A DNA stretch of 64,000 bases from CBDFGN01 sp965247065 (lineage in GTDB: Bacteria; Bacteroidota; Bacteroidia; Cytophagales; Cyclobacteriaceae). The stretch covers positions 4,278,001 through 4,342,000 of the forward strand of contig CBDFGN010000006.1 in assembly GCA_965247065.1 (NCBI GenBank), written 5' to 3'. The notes below the pieces were generated by a model. It was not told the DNA's origin, did not search any database, and was given only the letters and a program-made list of their open reading frames with translations. The translations under genes were made by a program, and so were the position numbers. Each line of letters begins with the position of its first letter. The first letter of the stretch is position 1. This document shows, one piece after another, positions 37,314-47,563 of the stretch.

Positions 37314-38879
37314 ATGGCCGGAGGCAAAGAAACACCCAGACAGAAAATGATCGGGATGATGTACCTGGTCCTCACTGCTCTTCTGGCGCTGCAGGTTAGT
37401 AATAGCGTTCTCGAAAAGTTTATTTTCATCAACAGAGTTTTGGAGAACACAGTAAAAGAAGGAGGTGCGGGTAACTCAGCCGTTGTATCGAGAATAGCAG
37501 CGGCAGTAGAGGAAGCCGGTAACCGTCCCGAGGATCTAAAAGTTTTGGAACGGGCGAAAGAGGTTCGTGTTGAGACCCAGAAAGTCGTCAAGGGACTTCA
37601 GGAATATAAAGATGAGGTAATTGAACTTACTGGAGGGGTAGATGAAAATGGCCAGTATATTGGAGTAAAGGATGAAGATAAGATCGCCAATATGATGATC
37701 AACAAAGGCCGGGGTGAGGACGTGAGATCACTTCTCAATGAATATGCGGACTTTCTGTCTCAGGAAACTGGAGACAGGGAGTTTCATCCATTGGCCTTAG
37801 ATGCCTGGGACAATCCCGTTTTCAAAGATGATCCCAATCAGAACAAAAAGGATTTTGCTCACTTGAATTTCCAAAGCACCCCAATGGCTGCAGGACTAGC
37901 CACCTTCAGTCAGTTTCAGGCGGAGGTTATCAATTACGAAACCGCAGCTTTGGATGATCTGGCCCGTCAGGTAGGGGCTCATGATGTGAAGTTCGACAAA
38001 ATAGTGGTGATGGTTCGACCGGAATCTAAGATTGTGGCAGCCGGTGCTAAGTACCGAGCCGAGATGTTCATTGCCGCTTCATCTTCAGGGATTACTCCTG
38101 AAATGGCCTTAAATGACAAGCCTCTTGAAGTTATAGACGGTATGGGAACCGTTGAATTTACCGCTACCCCTGGGACCTATGACAAACATGGAAATGTCAG
38201 TAAAAAATTCAAAGCTTCCATCACGATCAATGACAGCACCTATGAAAATGATATCGAATACATTGTTGCTAGGCCCGTGATCCAGATTCAGTCGGCATCC
38301 GTTCAGGCTCTGTATTTGAATTGTGGAAATGAGCTTCAGGTGAACGTGCCCGCTTTGGGCGCAGATTACCAACCTACTTTTACAGCCAAAGGTGCGACAG
38401 CTCTAAACGGAGGTGGAGGAAAGGTCACAGTTGTCCCGAACGCGGCCAATGTAGATTTGAATGTCAGTAGCGGAGGCAACTTTATCGGTACAGAAAAATT
38501 TAAAGTCCGAAGGATACCAAAGCCCACTGTTGAACTTAAGGATCGTGGTAAGGCCGTAAATGAGAAGGTTGGAATGCCCGCTCCAGGCCCCAGATCTTTA
38601 GAGATTAAGGCCGTTCCTGACGAAAGTTTCGCCCAGTTCCTACCGAAAGATGCGCGCTACCGTATTTCTGAATGGGAAGTTACCCTGGCTCGTGGAAGCC
38701 GCCCCGTTGCCACTCAGAAAGTGACAAACGAAAAGGTAAATCTTAATGCGTTTGCGTCTAAGGCCCGGCCAGGTGATCGTATTGTAGCCGAAGTTAAGAA
38801 GGTTCAGAGGATGAACTTTAAAGGAAAGGTTGAAAGCGTTAATGTCGGTACGGTAATAAAGACCATACCACTGCACTAA
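37314..38879 (+). CDS. gldM: Gliding motility protein GldM
   Basis: 521 aa. One N-terminal membrane helix (MIGMMYLVLTALLALQVS) with the conserved MYLVLTALLALQVS start, then a large periplasmic part of several beta domains, as in known GldM. It spans the periplasm and links the GldL motor to the GldK/GldN ring. Confidence 0.97.
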   Translation: MAGGKETPRQKMIGMMYLVLTALLALQVSNSVLEKFIFINRVLENTVKEGGAGNSAVVSRIAAAVEEAGNRPEDLKVLERAKEVRVETQKVVKGLQEYKDEVIELTGGVDENGQYIGVKDEDKIANMMINKGRGEDVRSLLNEYADFLSQETGDREFHPLALDAWDNPVFKDDPNQNKKDFAHLNFQSTPMAAGLATFSQFQAEVINYETAALDDLARQVGAHDVKFDKIVVMVRPESKIVAAGAKYRAEMFIAASSSGITPEMALNDKPLEVIDGMGTVEFTATPGTYDKHGNVSKKFKASITINDSTYENDIEYIVARPVIQIQSASVQALYLNCGNELQVNVPALGADYQPTFTAKGATALNGGGGKVTVVPNAANVDLNVSSGGNFIGTEKFKVRRIPKPTVELKDRGKAVNEKVGMPAPGPRSLEIKAVPDESFAQFLPKDARYRISEWEVTLARGSRPVATQKVTNEKVNLNAFASKARPGDRIVAEVKKVQRMNFKGKVESVNVGTVIKTIPLH

Positions 38880-38888
38880 AAGAGTTAG

Positions 38889-39773
38889 ATGATGAAAGTA
38901 GTTTGTAAGTTGATTTACGCTTTGCTTCTGGTTGGAATGTGTGCACCTGTGCTAGCTCAGGAAAGTGATACCGGTTTCAACCCAAACTCTATTCGACCCA
39001 TACATGAAAATGATATCATGTATAAGAAAAGGGTGTGGAGAAGAATGGACCTTAAGGAAAAACAGAACAAGGGGTTTTTTGCTACAAACTCCGAAATCAC
39101 AAAAATCATAATTGACGCTGTAAATGCTGGCACCTTGACTCCTTATAAAAGCGACAGCCTTACAGGTCGGCTTGCCAAAGAGGACTTTATCGAGAATATG
39201 AAGCTTCCGGATGAGGGGGGAGGATTAACTGAGGAAGAAAAAGCCCTTGGATTCACGGAAGATGACGGCGGCTGGGGTGGTGGCGGCGGCTGGGGTGAGG
39301 ATGGAGAAGGTGCTCCTGACGGCGAGGCCGCGCCAGTAGTTGAGGAAGTTCCGGACCTGTTTTTCGCCAACCAGATTACTCTACTTGAGATCGTTGAAGA
39401 CATAATTTTTGACCGCAAAAGGTCGAGATTGTACTATGATATACAGGCCGTGAAAATGATCATTCCCGCGGATCAGTTTCCTTCGGGATTGGAAAAGACG
39501 GTGGCTACTTTCAAATACAAGGATTTGGCCGAGCTGTTTCAGAGCATGCCTAAGGAAGCTATTTGGTTCAATCGTCAAAACAGCCGGGAGCACAAGAACC
39601 TGGCCGACGCCTTTGATCTACGGTTGTTTAGTGCAAGGATCATCAAAGTGGAAAATCCGGATGACAATTACATAACCGATGTTTATGATGAATCGCCCAA
39701 ACAAGGGGTTATGGCCTCTCAATGGCTCGAGGACGAGATTATTGGCTATGAGCACGATCTTTGGGAATTCTAA
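38889..39773 (+). CDS. gldN: Gliding motility protein GldN
   Basis: 294 aa. Signal peptide (ending PVLAQ), then RPIHENDIMYKKRVWRRMD, characteristic of GldN/PorN. Unusual: a low-complexity Gly/Trp/acidic insertion (DDGGWGGGGGWGEDGEG, about residues 126-142) separates the N-terminal part from the core domain (EVPDLFFANQITLLEIVED). Last gene of the gld operon. Confidence 0.95.
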   Translation: MMKVVCKLIYALLLVGMCAPVLAQESDTGFNPNSIRPIHENDIMYKKRVWRRMDLKEKQNKGFFATNSEITKIIIDAVNAGTLTPYKSDSLTGRLAKEDFIENMKLPDEGGGLTEEEKALGFTEDDGGWGGGGGWGEDGEGAPDGEAAPVVEEVPDLFFANQITLLEIVEDIIFDRKRSRLYYDIQAVKMIIPADQFPSGLEKTVATFKYKDLAELFQSMPKEAIWFNRQNSREHKNLADAFDLRLFSARIIKVENPDDNYITDVYDESPKQGVMASQWLEDEIIGYEHDLWEF

Positions 39774-39795
39774 ATAAAACATACCAATAAAGAAA

Positions 39796-39818
39796 GGGAG
39801 CTTTGAGCTCCTTTTTTT
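39796..39818 (+). terminator. Rho-independent terminator after gldN
   Basis: GGAGCT (39797-39802), loop TTG, AGCTCC (39806-39811), then seven Ts. It lies 22 bases after the gldN stop and touches the uvrC stop, so it can end the gld operon; A residues before the stem may let it act for uvrC too. Confidence 0.85.
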
Positions 39819-41604
39819 ATTGGCTCGAAAAGTGGTCCGATAAAAGCTTGCTCCGATGGGATCCTATCACCCGGCTGACTTCCTCGGCTGAGGCGGATCT
39901 AATTTTCTCCAACGACTTAAATTCCTGCAACAGCGCCTTGATGCTTTGCTCGCCCAAACCTTTTATCCCCGACAATTGCGAATTCAAACTACCCTTTGAT
40001 CTCTTTTGGCGGTGAAAGGTAACTGCAAAACGATGAGCCTCGTTTCTAATCCTTTGAATTAGCTTCAGGGATTCTGATTTCTTTTCGATGTGCAGGGGAT
40101 ATGGGTCTTCCGGGTAATAAATCTCCTCAAGCCTCTTTGCTATGCCTATTATTGGGATCTGGCCATAGATCCCCAGCTCTTTGAGGGCTTTCATGGCCGC
40201 GCTGAGTTGTCCTTTGCCGCCATCAACAATAATCAAGTCAGGTAATTTTTCCTCGGACTTGAGCAGCAGTGAATAACGTCGGTGGACAATTTCATGCATT
40301 GAGGCAAAATCGTCCGGACCCTTAACCGACTTAATGTTGTAATGGCGGTATTGCCTCTTCAGCGGTTTGCCGTCTTTGAAATAAACCATGGAAGCTACTG
40401 GCTGAGATCCACCCATATTTGAATTGTCAAAACATTCAATATGGTGGGGAAGATCTCTGAGCTTGAGGTCTTTCTGAAGCCTAAGGAGCCCGGGGGCAAC
40501 GGCCGGACCCTGTCTTGTGATCTTTTCCCTCTGGTAGAATTTGGAATTCTTAAGGGACAACTCGATTAGTTTTTTCTTGTCACCTCTCTGCGGCACCTGA
40601 TGCTTTACCTGTTCCCAGGGTATTGTCAGTGGAATGTTGGTTATGATTTCCTTGGCTCTGCTGACAAACCTTTCCCTAAGTTCCAATATCACATTAGGAA
40701 GAATGTCGTCATCTTGCTGCTCGAGCCGTTTCTTAACCTCAATGGTTTGAGCAATGCTTATTGCACCTTTTTTTACATGGAAATAATTTACAAATGATAG
40801 ATTGTTTACTGAAACAATCGTGAATACATCCAGATCATTAATTCGGGGATTCACTATCAGCGATTTGGATTGAAATTTTTCAAGGAGCTGCAACTTACTC
40901 TTGAACTTATCGGCCAGTTCAAATTCGAGAAGCTCCACGTGCATCTTCATTTGCTCTTTAAAGTAGTCTTTGACAATGCCCAATTTGCCCTTAAGTATAT
41001 TGATGGCCATCTCGATATCCTTGTTGTAGTCACCCTCGGTTTGTAGCCCTTCACAAGGGCCTTGACAGTTTTGTATATGGTACTCTAGGCACACGTTGAA
41101 CTTTCCGGCCTCGACATTCTTTTCGGACAGATTGTACTTACAGGTCCTTAAGGTGTACAAATTTCGAATTAGGTAAAGCACATTGTTCATGGCCTTAACA
41201 TTTGTGTAGGGACCGTAATAACGGCCAATATCCGGATTCAACCTACGAGTTGAATAGATCCGGGGGAACCTTTCGTGGGTAATGCAAACGAAGGGAAACG
41301 ATTTATCGTCCTTTAATTGAATGTTGTACCGAGGCTGGTTTTTCTTGATCAAATTGTTTTCCAGGTGTAGCGCATCGAATTCCGAGTTCAGAATGGTAAA
41401 TTCAATGGTCTTGGTCTCTGCGACCATTCTCAATGTCTTGCGGTTCTCTGCCCGGTTACGATTGAAATAACTAGTCACCCTTTTTTTGAGATTCTTGGCT
41501 TTACCTACATAGATCAGCTTCCGGTTTCGATTGTAAAATCGATACACCCCAGGAGCATCGGGAAGCTTTTTTATTTGATCCGAGAAAAAATATGGAATGT
41601 CCAT
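39817..41604 (-). CDS. uvrC: Excinuclease ABC subunit C
   Basis: 595 aa. Makes both incisions in nucleotide excision repair. N-terminal GIY-YIG nuclease (PDAPGVYRFYNRNRKLIYVG, then KAKNLKKRV), UVR region near residue 205, RNase H-like C-terminal nuclease (HIECFDNSNMGGSQPVASMV, IVDGGKGQL) and helix-hairpin-helix end (LSGIKGLGEQSIKALL). Complete. Confidence 0.97.
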   Translation of the reverse strand: MDIPYFFSDQIKKLPDAPGVYRFYNRNRKLIYVGKAKNLKKRVTSYFNRNRAENRKTLRMVAETKTIEFTILNSEFDALHLENNLIKKNQPRYNIQLKDDKSFPFVCITHERFPRIYSTRRLNPDIGRYYGPYTNVKAMNNVLYLIRNLYTLRTCKYNLSEKNVEAGKFNVCLEYHIQNCQGPCEGLQTEGDYNKDIEMAINILKGKLGIVKDYFKEQMKMHVELLEFELADKFKSKLQLLEKFQSKSLIVNPRINDLDVFTIVSVNNLSFVNYFHVKKGAISIAQTIEVKKRLEQQDDDILPNVILELRERFVSRAKEIITNIPLTIPWEQVKHQVPQRGDKKKLIELSLKNSKFYQREKITRQGPAVAPGLLRLQKDLKLRDLPHHIECFDNSNMGGSQPVASMVYFKDGKPLKRQYRHYNIKSVKGPDDFASMHEIVHRRYSLLLKSEEKLPDLIIVDGGKGQLSAAMKALKELGIYGQIPIIGIAKRLEEIYYPEDPYPLHIEKKSESLKLIQRIRNEAHRFAVTFHRQKRSKGSLNSQLSGIKGLGEQSIKALLQEFKSLEKIRSASAEEVSRVIGSHRSKLLSDHFSSQ

Positions 41605-41651
41605 AGTGGAATTAACGGAAAAGATTAGTCAGGGTAAGTGGATAGCCCGGT

Positions 41652-43952
41652 TTAGAAGATCTCGTCCTCCTTTACCTCATCCATGAACAGGCTGTCGATA
41701 TCGATTGAGTCACTTTCGATGACAAACGGATTTGAGTATTTAGTGCAGTCGATTTCGACCGACAGCTTCCTCCTGGGCTGAGGAAAATCACCTTTTTCAT
41801 AACCCAAGGCAGGATCACTATAGACCCGTAACATGAACTTCTTCCAAATTGGTAGGGCGGTCCTAGCACCTTGCCCCTGAACCCAGCTTCGGAAATGAAT
41901 GGCTCGATCATCCCCCCCAACCCAGGCTCCTCCAACCAGATCTTTGGTCAAACCTACGAACCAGCCATCTGAAGCATTTTGAGTAGTGCCGGTTTTGGCG
42001 CCAACCTGATTCTCGTTTAACAGGTCCCAACCTAAGCCCAGCGCGGTGCCCCCCTTCTCCTCGGTTGCTCCCCGAAGCATATGCAACATTAAGTAAGCTA
42101 CTTCTTCATTCAGGGCTTCACGGGTCTTGGGCACAAATGATTGCACGACATTTCCGTTTTTATCCTCAATCTTGGTTATATAAAACGGCTCAGTCCAGAC
42201 GCCTACATTCACGAAGGTGCAGTATGCTCCAACCATCTCAAATAAGGAGACATCACTCGTACCGAGGGCAAGAGATGGCACGGCGGCAAGTGGGCTGACC
42301 ATACCCATACTATGGGCATATTCAACCACTTTTTGAGGGCCTACTTTTTTGATCATATAAGCTGCTATTCGATTCATAGATCGGCCCATGGCTTGCCGGA
42401 TTGTCATTCGTTCACCTTCAAATCTTCGGTCAGAGTTTGATGGGCTCCAAGCAGGCTGGTCGCCCACCGCCTCAAACGAAATAGGTGCATCCTGGACCTC
42501 AAAACATGGGGAATAACCGTTATCGATGGCCACGGAATATAAAAATGGTTTGAATGTAGACCCCGGTTGCCGTGCGCCTTGCTTGACGTGGTCATATTGG
42601 AAGTAACGGTGATTGATTCCCCCCACCCAGGCTTTGATATGTCCATTATGAGGGTCCATGGCCATGAATCCGGCATTCAGGAAATGCTTGTAGTATGCGA
42701 TTGAATCCATCGGGCTTATTACCGTATCGATATCCCCATCCCAGGAAAAGATTCGCATGGGTCGGGCCACGTTCATCAGAATAGCTACAGAATCATGATC
42801 CTCCCCGTATTGAGCCACCAAACCTCGATACAATGGGCTGCGTTTTGAGTGGATTTCGATGAAATCCTGGATTTCCTTTCCTCTATCATCAATCCAAGGA
42901 GCCCGTCCTTCCAAGTGCTCATCAAAGTTTTTTTGCAACTCTCTCATGTGCTGCAAGACCGACTCCTCTGCGTATTGCTGAAGTTTGCTATCAATGGTTG
43001 TATAGATCCTGAGACCGTCAGCCCATAAGTCAATGCCATTTTGTTTGGCCCAGTTCATAAGGAAGTTCCGCGCCACTGATCTGAAGTAGGTAGCCGGTCC
43101 TACATTGTGGCTGGCCACTTTGTACTCAAGAGCAATGGGCAAGTTAGCGACTGAGTCTGTTTCGGCCGGACCCAAGAATCCGTATTTTGCCATTTGCTCC
43201 AAAACCACATTCCGTCGGCTCAAAGCACTCTCCATGTTTGACACGGGACTATGTCGGCTGGGTGCTTGCACAAGGCCCACTAATAATGCCGCTTCTTGCG
43301 GGTTAAGCTTATTTGGTGTTTTGTTAAAGAAGGTTTTTGCTGCGGCTTTTATTCCGAAGCTGTTGCTTCCAAAATCTACCGTATTGAGATACATGGACAG
43401 AATTTCTTTCTTACTGTAGGACCTTTCGAGAATTACTGCCACAATCCACTCTTTGGTCTTATCAATGATCAGCTTGAAGTAGCGGTTTTGCTTACCGACA
43501 GTACCATCGAAATCGGTTCGGGTCTTGAACAGGTTCTTTGCCAGTTGCTGGGACAGCGTACTACCACCACCAGCAGGGTTAAAGGTGATCAGACCCTTGG
43601 CAACTCGTATTAAGGAGATTAGGTCTATGCCGGAATGTTGCTCGAAGCGAATGTCCTCAGTAGCCCGGAGCGCATTTATTAAATGCGGTGACAAGTCGTC
43701 ATAATTAATCCGATTCCGGTTTTCCCGAAAGTATTTGCCCATCTCTACTCCATCAGCGAAGTAGATGACCGAAGCCAACTGACTTTGAGGATTTTCCAGA
43801 GTCTTCAAACTGGGAAGGCCACCAAAAAGTCCCAGCATATCAATTCGCACTCCGTAAATGTACAGTGGCAGGATGATTAGAATTGAAAAGAACAGAGCCC
43901 AGAATATCCTGGAGGCTCGGTGGTATACTCTTTGTGGTTTCGAAAGATCCAA
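41652..43952 (-). CDS. Penicillin-binding protein 1A
   Basis: 766 aa, bifunctional peptidoglycan synthase. One membrane helix (FWALFFSILIILPLYIYGV). Glycosyltransferase domain with EDIRFEQHSGID and GGGSTLSQQLAKNLF. Transpeptidase domain with GSTFKPF (catalytic Ser, SxxK), RSMNRIA (SxN) and GAKTGTTQNASDGWFVG (KTG). Complete and typical. It lies 9 bases downstream of the sprE/porW gene. Confidence 0.96.
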   Translation of the reverse strand: MDLSKPQRVYHRASRIFWALFFSILIILPLYIYGVRIDMLGLFGGLPSLKTLENPQSQLASVIYFADGVEMGKYFRENRNRINYDDLSPHLINALRATEDIRFEQHSGIDLISLIRVAKGLITFNPAGGGSTLSQQLAKNLFKTRTDFDGTVGKQNRYFKLIIDKTKEWIVAVILERSYSKKEILSMYLNTVDFGSNSFGIKAAAKTFFNKTPNKLNPQEAALLVGLVQAPSRHSPVSNMESALSRRNVVLEQMAKYGFLGPAETDSVANLPIALEYKVASHNVGPATYFRSVARNFLMNWAKQNGIDLWADGLRIYTTIDSKLQQYAEESVLQHMRELQKNFDEHLEGRAPWIDDRGKEIQDFIEIHSKRSPLYRGLVAQYGEDHDSVAILMNVARPMRIFSWDGDIDTVISPMDSIAYYKHFLNAGFMAMDPHNGHIKAWVGGINHRYFQYDHVKQGARQPGSTFKPFLYSVAIDNGYSPCFEVQDAPISFEAVGDQPAWSPSNSDRRFEGERMTIRQAMGRSMNRIAAYMIKKVGPQKVVEYAHSMGMVSPLAAVPSLALGTSDVSLFEMVGAYCTFVNVGVWTEPFYITKIEDKNGNVVQSFVPKTREALNEEVAYLMLHMLRGATEEKGGTALGLGWDLLNENQVGAKTGTTQNASDGWFVGLTKDLVGGAWVGGDDRAIHFRSWVQGQGARTALPIWKKFMLRVYSDPALGYEKGDFPQPRRKLSVEIDCTKYSNPFVIESDSIDIDSLFMDEVKEDEIF

Positions 43953-43961
43953 TTCTAATAT

Positions 43962-46523
43962 TCAATAATGTTGGGCAAAAAACTTAAGATATCCTTCAAA
44001 ATCCTTTAGCTGATACAAGATTTGAAAGTTCTCTTTTGTAATCACAAAGTTATCAAAGTTTGCATATTCGATCCTGGTCAATGGGGATTGAGTGCTACTC
44101 AAAGCACCGTAGAACCTAAGTGCCTCAGCTTTGTCATAAAACGACTCCATAAGGACCATAGCATAATTATCATCCAATATGAGGTTCGCCGAGACCAACT
44201 CACCTTTGGAAAACCGGTCCTGGGCAAATTCATTCACTTCAGCAAAGAAAGCTTCCGATATTTCGGCATCTCGGGGGTAAATTATAACGAAGGAATGTTC
44301 CTTGTCGAAGCTTTCTATGTATTTATTTCCGGTACGCTGATAAAGATATTCTTCGGACGCCTGACGAAGTGTTTTGGCATAACCGCTTAAATCGCTTTCC
44401 TGATACTCCTGTATGAATTGGTCCAATGAGTATTGATAAAGATAGATATCTTCAGTTTTGCCAATAATTAAGATTTGAAGCAACCTGAGATTATCGCTGA
44501 ATTCACTATCGGGGTATTGGGAAACTCCTTGTTCAAGGACGAAATTGGCAGAATCGTAATATTCCAGCTTGAATAATTGGTAGGCTTGCTGGTACATCTT
44601 TTGTAATAATGTATTCGTTGCCTGGCTTTCTTCCCGATAATTAGGATTCTCAATGAGTCGGGCATAAACGGATTTGGGAAAATTCTGAACCAAGTCCATT
44701 CTTGCGTCTTGAGCCTTTGGATTGTCAAGATCTCTGTAAATCAAGTACAATTGATATAATACCTCAGGCTTGTATTCGGTCTGCTCAAACCTTTGCAGAA
44801 GGGTCTGAAAGGCACCGGCGGCATTTGGAATCTCCTCCAGATCAAAGTAATAGATATTTCCTAAACGGTAGTACGCCATCTCAATTTTTCCCAAAGCCAA
44901 TTGTAGTTCCGCCTCTGTGTCAGGGATCGTGGCGTATAAAGCTCCTTTTGCCACTGATGGATCCACGCTAACTTCCTTCTTCTCGGCTTTTCCAGGTACA
45001 GCATCTTCCACCGGCTCATCACTGGAAGCTTCATCCAGAGCTTCAGTGGTAGTGCCGCGATTTGACCTGCGCCAGTTGTCTTCCAGTTTCCGGTTACTCC
45101 ATCTACGCACAAACTCACTGTGTCCCAGGGCTAGCGCGGAAGTATTATAGAAATACCATTCAACACCGGGCTGCGCTCTGTAACCCTGATCAAAATTGGT
45201 GGGAAAGGTATTGCTGTCCCGGGACTCTCTTTCCTTTTTGGACTTTTCTTCGGCAAGTCTTTTACGTTCGTCTTCCATCCTTAGCCTTTCCGCAATAACT
45301 TCATCCAGGTACTCATCCAGCGAAATTGAATCCATTTTAGACAGGATGAGCAAACTATCCTGTAAATGTATCGTGTTCAATTGATCTACGAAATCGGCTA
45401 AAACGGCCTGTCTGTCCGCGATTTCCTGGTAATTCTCCTGGTCTTGGGGCATTTCAATGATCACGCTGTCATAGTAAGTCTTGGCAAGTTCGAAGCTCTT
45501 CCGATCATAATATATTTCCCCAAGTTTTAGATAGGAAAATGCTTTCTGACGCCTATTGTTGATGCTTGCGCGTATTGACCGATTGTATAATTCTATTGCC
45601 TGCTCAATATCGTCCTGTTTTATTTCGAAGGCCGCCATTTCGAAATAGATCTTATCTTTGAACTCTTTATTCTTCGGGTCCTTAAGAAGTTTCTTAAAAT
45701 ACTTGCGCACCCGCTTAATATCAGTCTTACGATGCAAGACAAAAACCTGGGCCCTATAGAGTTGGGCATAAAACGCGAATTCGTAACTAGGATTGTTCTT
45801 TAGGCAGAGGCCATAATTATTATAAGCCTCAGCATCAAAACCAAGCTGCTGGTACACCTGGCCAATCACAAAGTAGATCCTGGCCTGGCCTTCCGCTTGC
45901 GTCATCAACGGGGCCGCCTGGGCCAGACTCCGCACCATATTGTCGTGGTCCTCGCGTCGCTGGTATAAATAGGCACGTGTCAAGTACAAGTCCTTCAGAT
46001 TTTTCCTGTGAAGCTTTTCCTTCCGTAGATAATCGGAGACAGCGATTGCGTTATTAAACTCTTTGTAATCCACGAATGTGCGCATCAGAAATATCAGGGC
46101 CTCATGGCGAGCACCAGGGTCATCACCCCGTGCATTAACGTACTTGAAGGTCTCAATTGCATCCGTAAACTCCAGGTTATAGAATCTGGCCTTTCCCACC
46201 AGCACATAGCTATCATCCACCCATTTGCTATTCTGATGTCTTTGAATAGCGATAGAGGCCTTCTTGATGACTTCTTCGGTGAGATCCTTCAGATTTAGGG
46301 ATAGAGTTGAGTCGATTTGAGGATACAGGTCCAGAATGTGGTTGAAGTTGTTTTCAGTGTTTGATTGGACATACTCCTCAATCTCCTTCATTTTCTCCAG
46401 GGCGATGAAATAGGCATTGAAATGAGCTGTGGTGTTATGATATGCCTTGCTCACCATGGTGTTTTTTTCAGCCGAGCAGCCGATCATGCCAATTAGAGCT
46501 AGCAAAAAGGCTTTCTTGAGCAT
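43962..46523 (-). CDS. SprE/PorW-like TPR lipoprotein of type IX secretion
   Basis: About 853 aa from ATG 46523 (a GTG 24 bases upstream is also possible; ATG puts the lipobox LIGMIGC in the right place). Many tetratricopeptide repeats flank a charged linker (DERKRLAEEKSKKERESR). The start KAYHNTTAHFNAYFIALEKM and the internal GVEWYFYNTSALALGHSEF fit the SprE/PorW family, which couples the GldK/N complex to the translocon. Family assignment is from memory of these motifs. Confidence 0.8.
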   Translation of the reverse strand: MLKKAFLLALIGMIGCSAEKNTMVSKAYHNTTAHFNAYFIALEKMKEIEEYVQSNTENNFNHILDLYPQIDSTLSLNLKDLTEEVIKKASIAIQRHQNSKWVDDSYVLVGKARFYNLEFTDAIETFKYVNARGDDPGARHEALIFLMRTFVDYKEFNNAIAVSDYLRKEKLHRKNLKDLYLTRAYLYQRREDHDNMVRSLAQAAPLMTQAEGQARIYFVIGQVYQQLGFDAEAYNNYGLCLKNNPSYEFAFYAQLYRAQVFVLHRKTDIKRVRKYFKKLLKDPKNKEFKDKIYFEMAAFEIKQDDIEQAIELYNRSIRASINNRRQKAFSYLKLGEIYYDRKSFELAKTYYDSVIIEMPQDQENYQEIADRQAVLADFVDQLNTIHLQDSLLILSKMDSISLDEYLDEVIAERLRMEDERKRLAEEKSKKERESRDSNTFPTNFDQGYRAQPGVEWYFYNTSALALGHSEFVRRWSNRKLEDNWRRSNRGTTTEALDEASSDEPVEDAVPGKAEKKEVSVDPSVAKGALYATIPDTEAELQLALGKIEMAYYRLGNIYYFDLEEIPNAAGAFQTLLQRFEQTEYKPEVLYQLYLIYRDLDNPKAQDARMDLVQNFPKSVYARLIENPNYREESQATNTLLQKMYQQAYQLFKLEYYDSANFVLEQGVSQYPDSEFSDNLRLLQILIIGKTEDIYLYQYSLDQFIQEYQESDLSGYAKTLRQASEEYLYQRTGNKYIESFDKEHSFVIIYPRDAEISEAFFAEVNEFAQDRFSKGELVSANLILDDNYAMVLMESFYDKAEALRFYGALSSTQSPLTRIEYANFDNFVITKENFQILYQLKDFEGYLKFFAQHY

Positions 46524-46604
46524 TTGACTCAGGTTTTCTGAATTCACTTTGTTATTGAATCTGAACGAAAATTCAACGGAGAAGAGCCTTTATTTAATAT
46601 AATA

Positions 46605-46638
46605 TTTCATAATCAATGAGATATAATATATATTTTTG
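46605..46638 (+). promoter_or_regulatory. Candidate promoter of the M23 peptidase gene
   Basis: TATTTTTG (46631-46638) fits the Bacteroidetes -7 consensus TAnnTTTG. TTTC (46605-46608) lies 22 bp upstream where TTTG is expected. It is in an AT-rich divergent gap, 38 bp before the GTG start. Confidence 0.4.
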
Positions 46639-46676
46639 ACCTCACTTTAACAATCTACTCAAACCGCTGAGAACCA

Positions 46677-47552
46677 GTGAGAACTAGGAAAACCCTGTCG
46701 AATTGGTTAACCAACCGCTATCTACTGATAATCCGGAATGAAGAAAATTTTGCTGAAAAAACTACGCTCAGCTTTAATTACGCAAAATTACTGGTTTTTA
46801 TGTTGGTTATGTTCACGCTTTTGATGCTTTTGAGTTTGTACCTGGTGCAAACGATTCTGGCCCAATGGTATGATCCCAGAACAGCTCAGATTGAGTTCAA
46901 TCGTCAACTTGTGAGACTTTCTCTGGAAATTGATTCACTAGAAGAGCAAGTGGACATGAAGGATCAGTTTATAAACAATTTTCAAACGCTGGTAAGTGGC
47001 CAAATCGGGTTAGAACCAATAAAGGGTGGCGCATTGAGGGCGGAGGAGGTTTCACAAAAAGATCCCGCCTTAATTGACCCTGATTATGTTCCGCCGATTG
47101 ATTCTCAGCTTAGGCGAGAATTCGAACAATCAGAGCTTGACGTACTGTCTTTCAGCTCTGTAAATGCCGTAGAATTGCAGGAAATCTTCTTTTTCTCACC
47201 ATTGTCAGGAATAATTTCTCAATCATACACTCCCCCAACAAGCCATTTCGGGGTGGATATTGTATCAAGGAGTAACGAGCCGGTGAAGTGTGTGGCCGAC
47301 GGAACTGTGATCTTTGCTGATTTCGATTTCTCCGATTCAGGCTACGTCATTGCGGTCCAGCATAGGAGCAACTTAGTTTCGATTTACAAGCACAATTCGG
47401 CATTATTAAAAAAAGTTGGTAATTTTGTCTCAGCAGGGGAGATAATTTCCATAATCGGCAATACCGGTGAACTAACGTCCGGACCCCATTTGCATTTTGA
47501 ATTATGGTATAACGGTAATCATATTAATCCTGAAGATCTAATATCATTCTAA
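46677..47552 (+). CDS. M23 family metallopeptidase, membrane anchored
   Basis: 291 aa from GTG 46677; no ATG lies nearby. The conserved start WLTNRYLLIIRNEENFAEK is followed by a membrane helix (LLVFMLVMFTLLMLLSLYL), a coiled-coil stalk (about 75-100) and a LytM/M23 domain with HFGVDI (HxxxD) and SGPHLHFEL (HxH), the zinc ligands. A probable endopeptidase that cuts peptidoglycan cross-links. The bactofilin gene follows 11 bases later; such pairs shape the cell wall in other bacteria. Confidence 0.92.
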   Translation: MRTRKTLSNWLTNRYLLIIRNEENFAEKTTLSFNYAKLLVFMLVMFTLLMLLSLYLVQTILAQWYDPRTAQIEFNRQLVRLSLEIDSLEEQVDMKDQFINNFQTLVSGQIGLEPIKGGALRAEEVSQKDPALIDPDYVPPIDSQLRREFEQSELDVLSFSSVNAVELQEIFFFSPLSGIISQSYTPPTSHFGVDIVSRSNEPVKCVADGTVIFADFDFSDSGYVIAVQHRSNLVSIYKHNSALLKKVGNFVSAGEIISIIGNTGELTSGPHLHFELWYNGNHINPEDLISF

Positions 47553-47563
47553 AACGATAAGCT

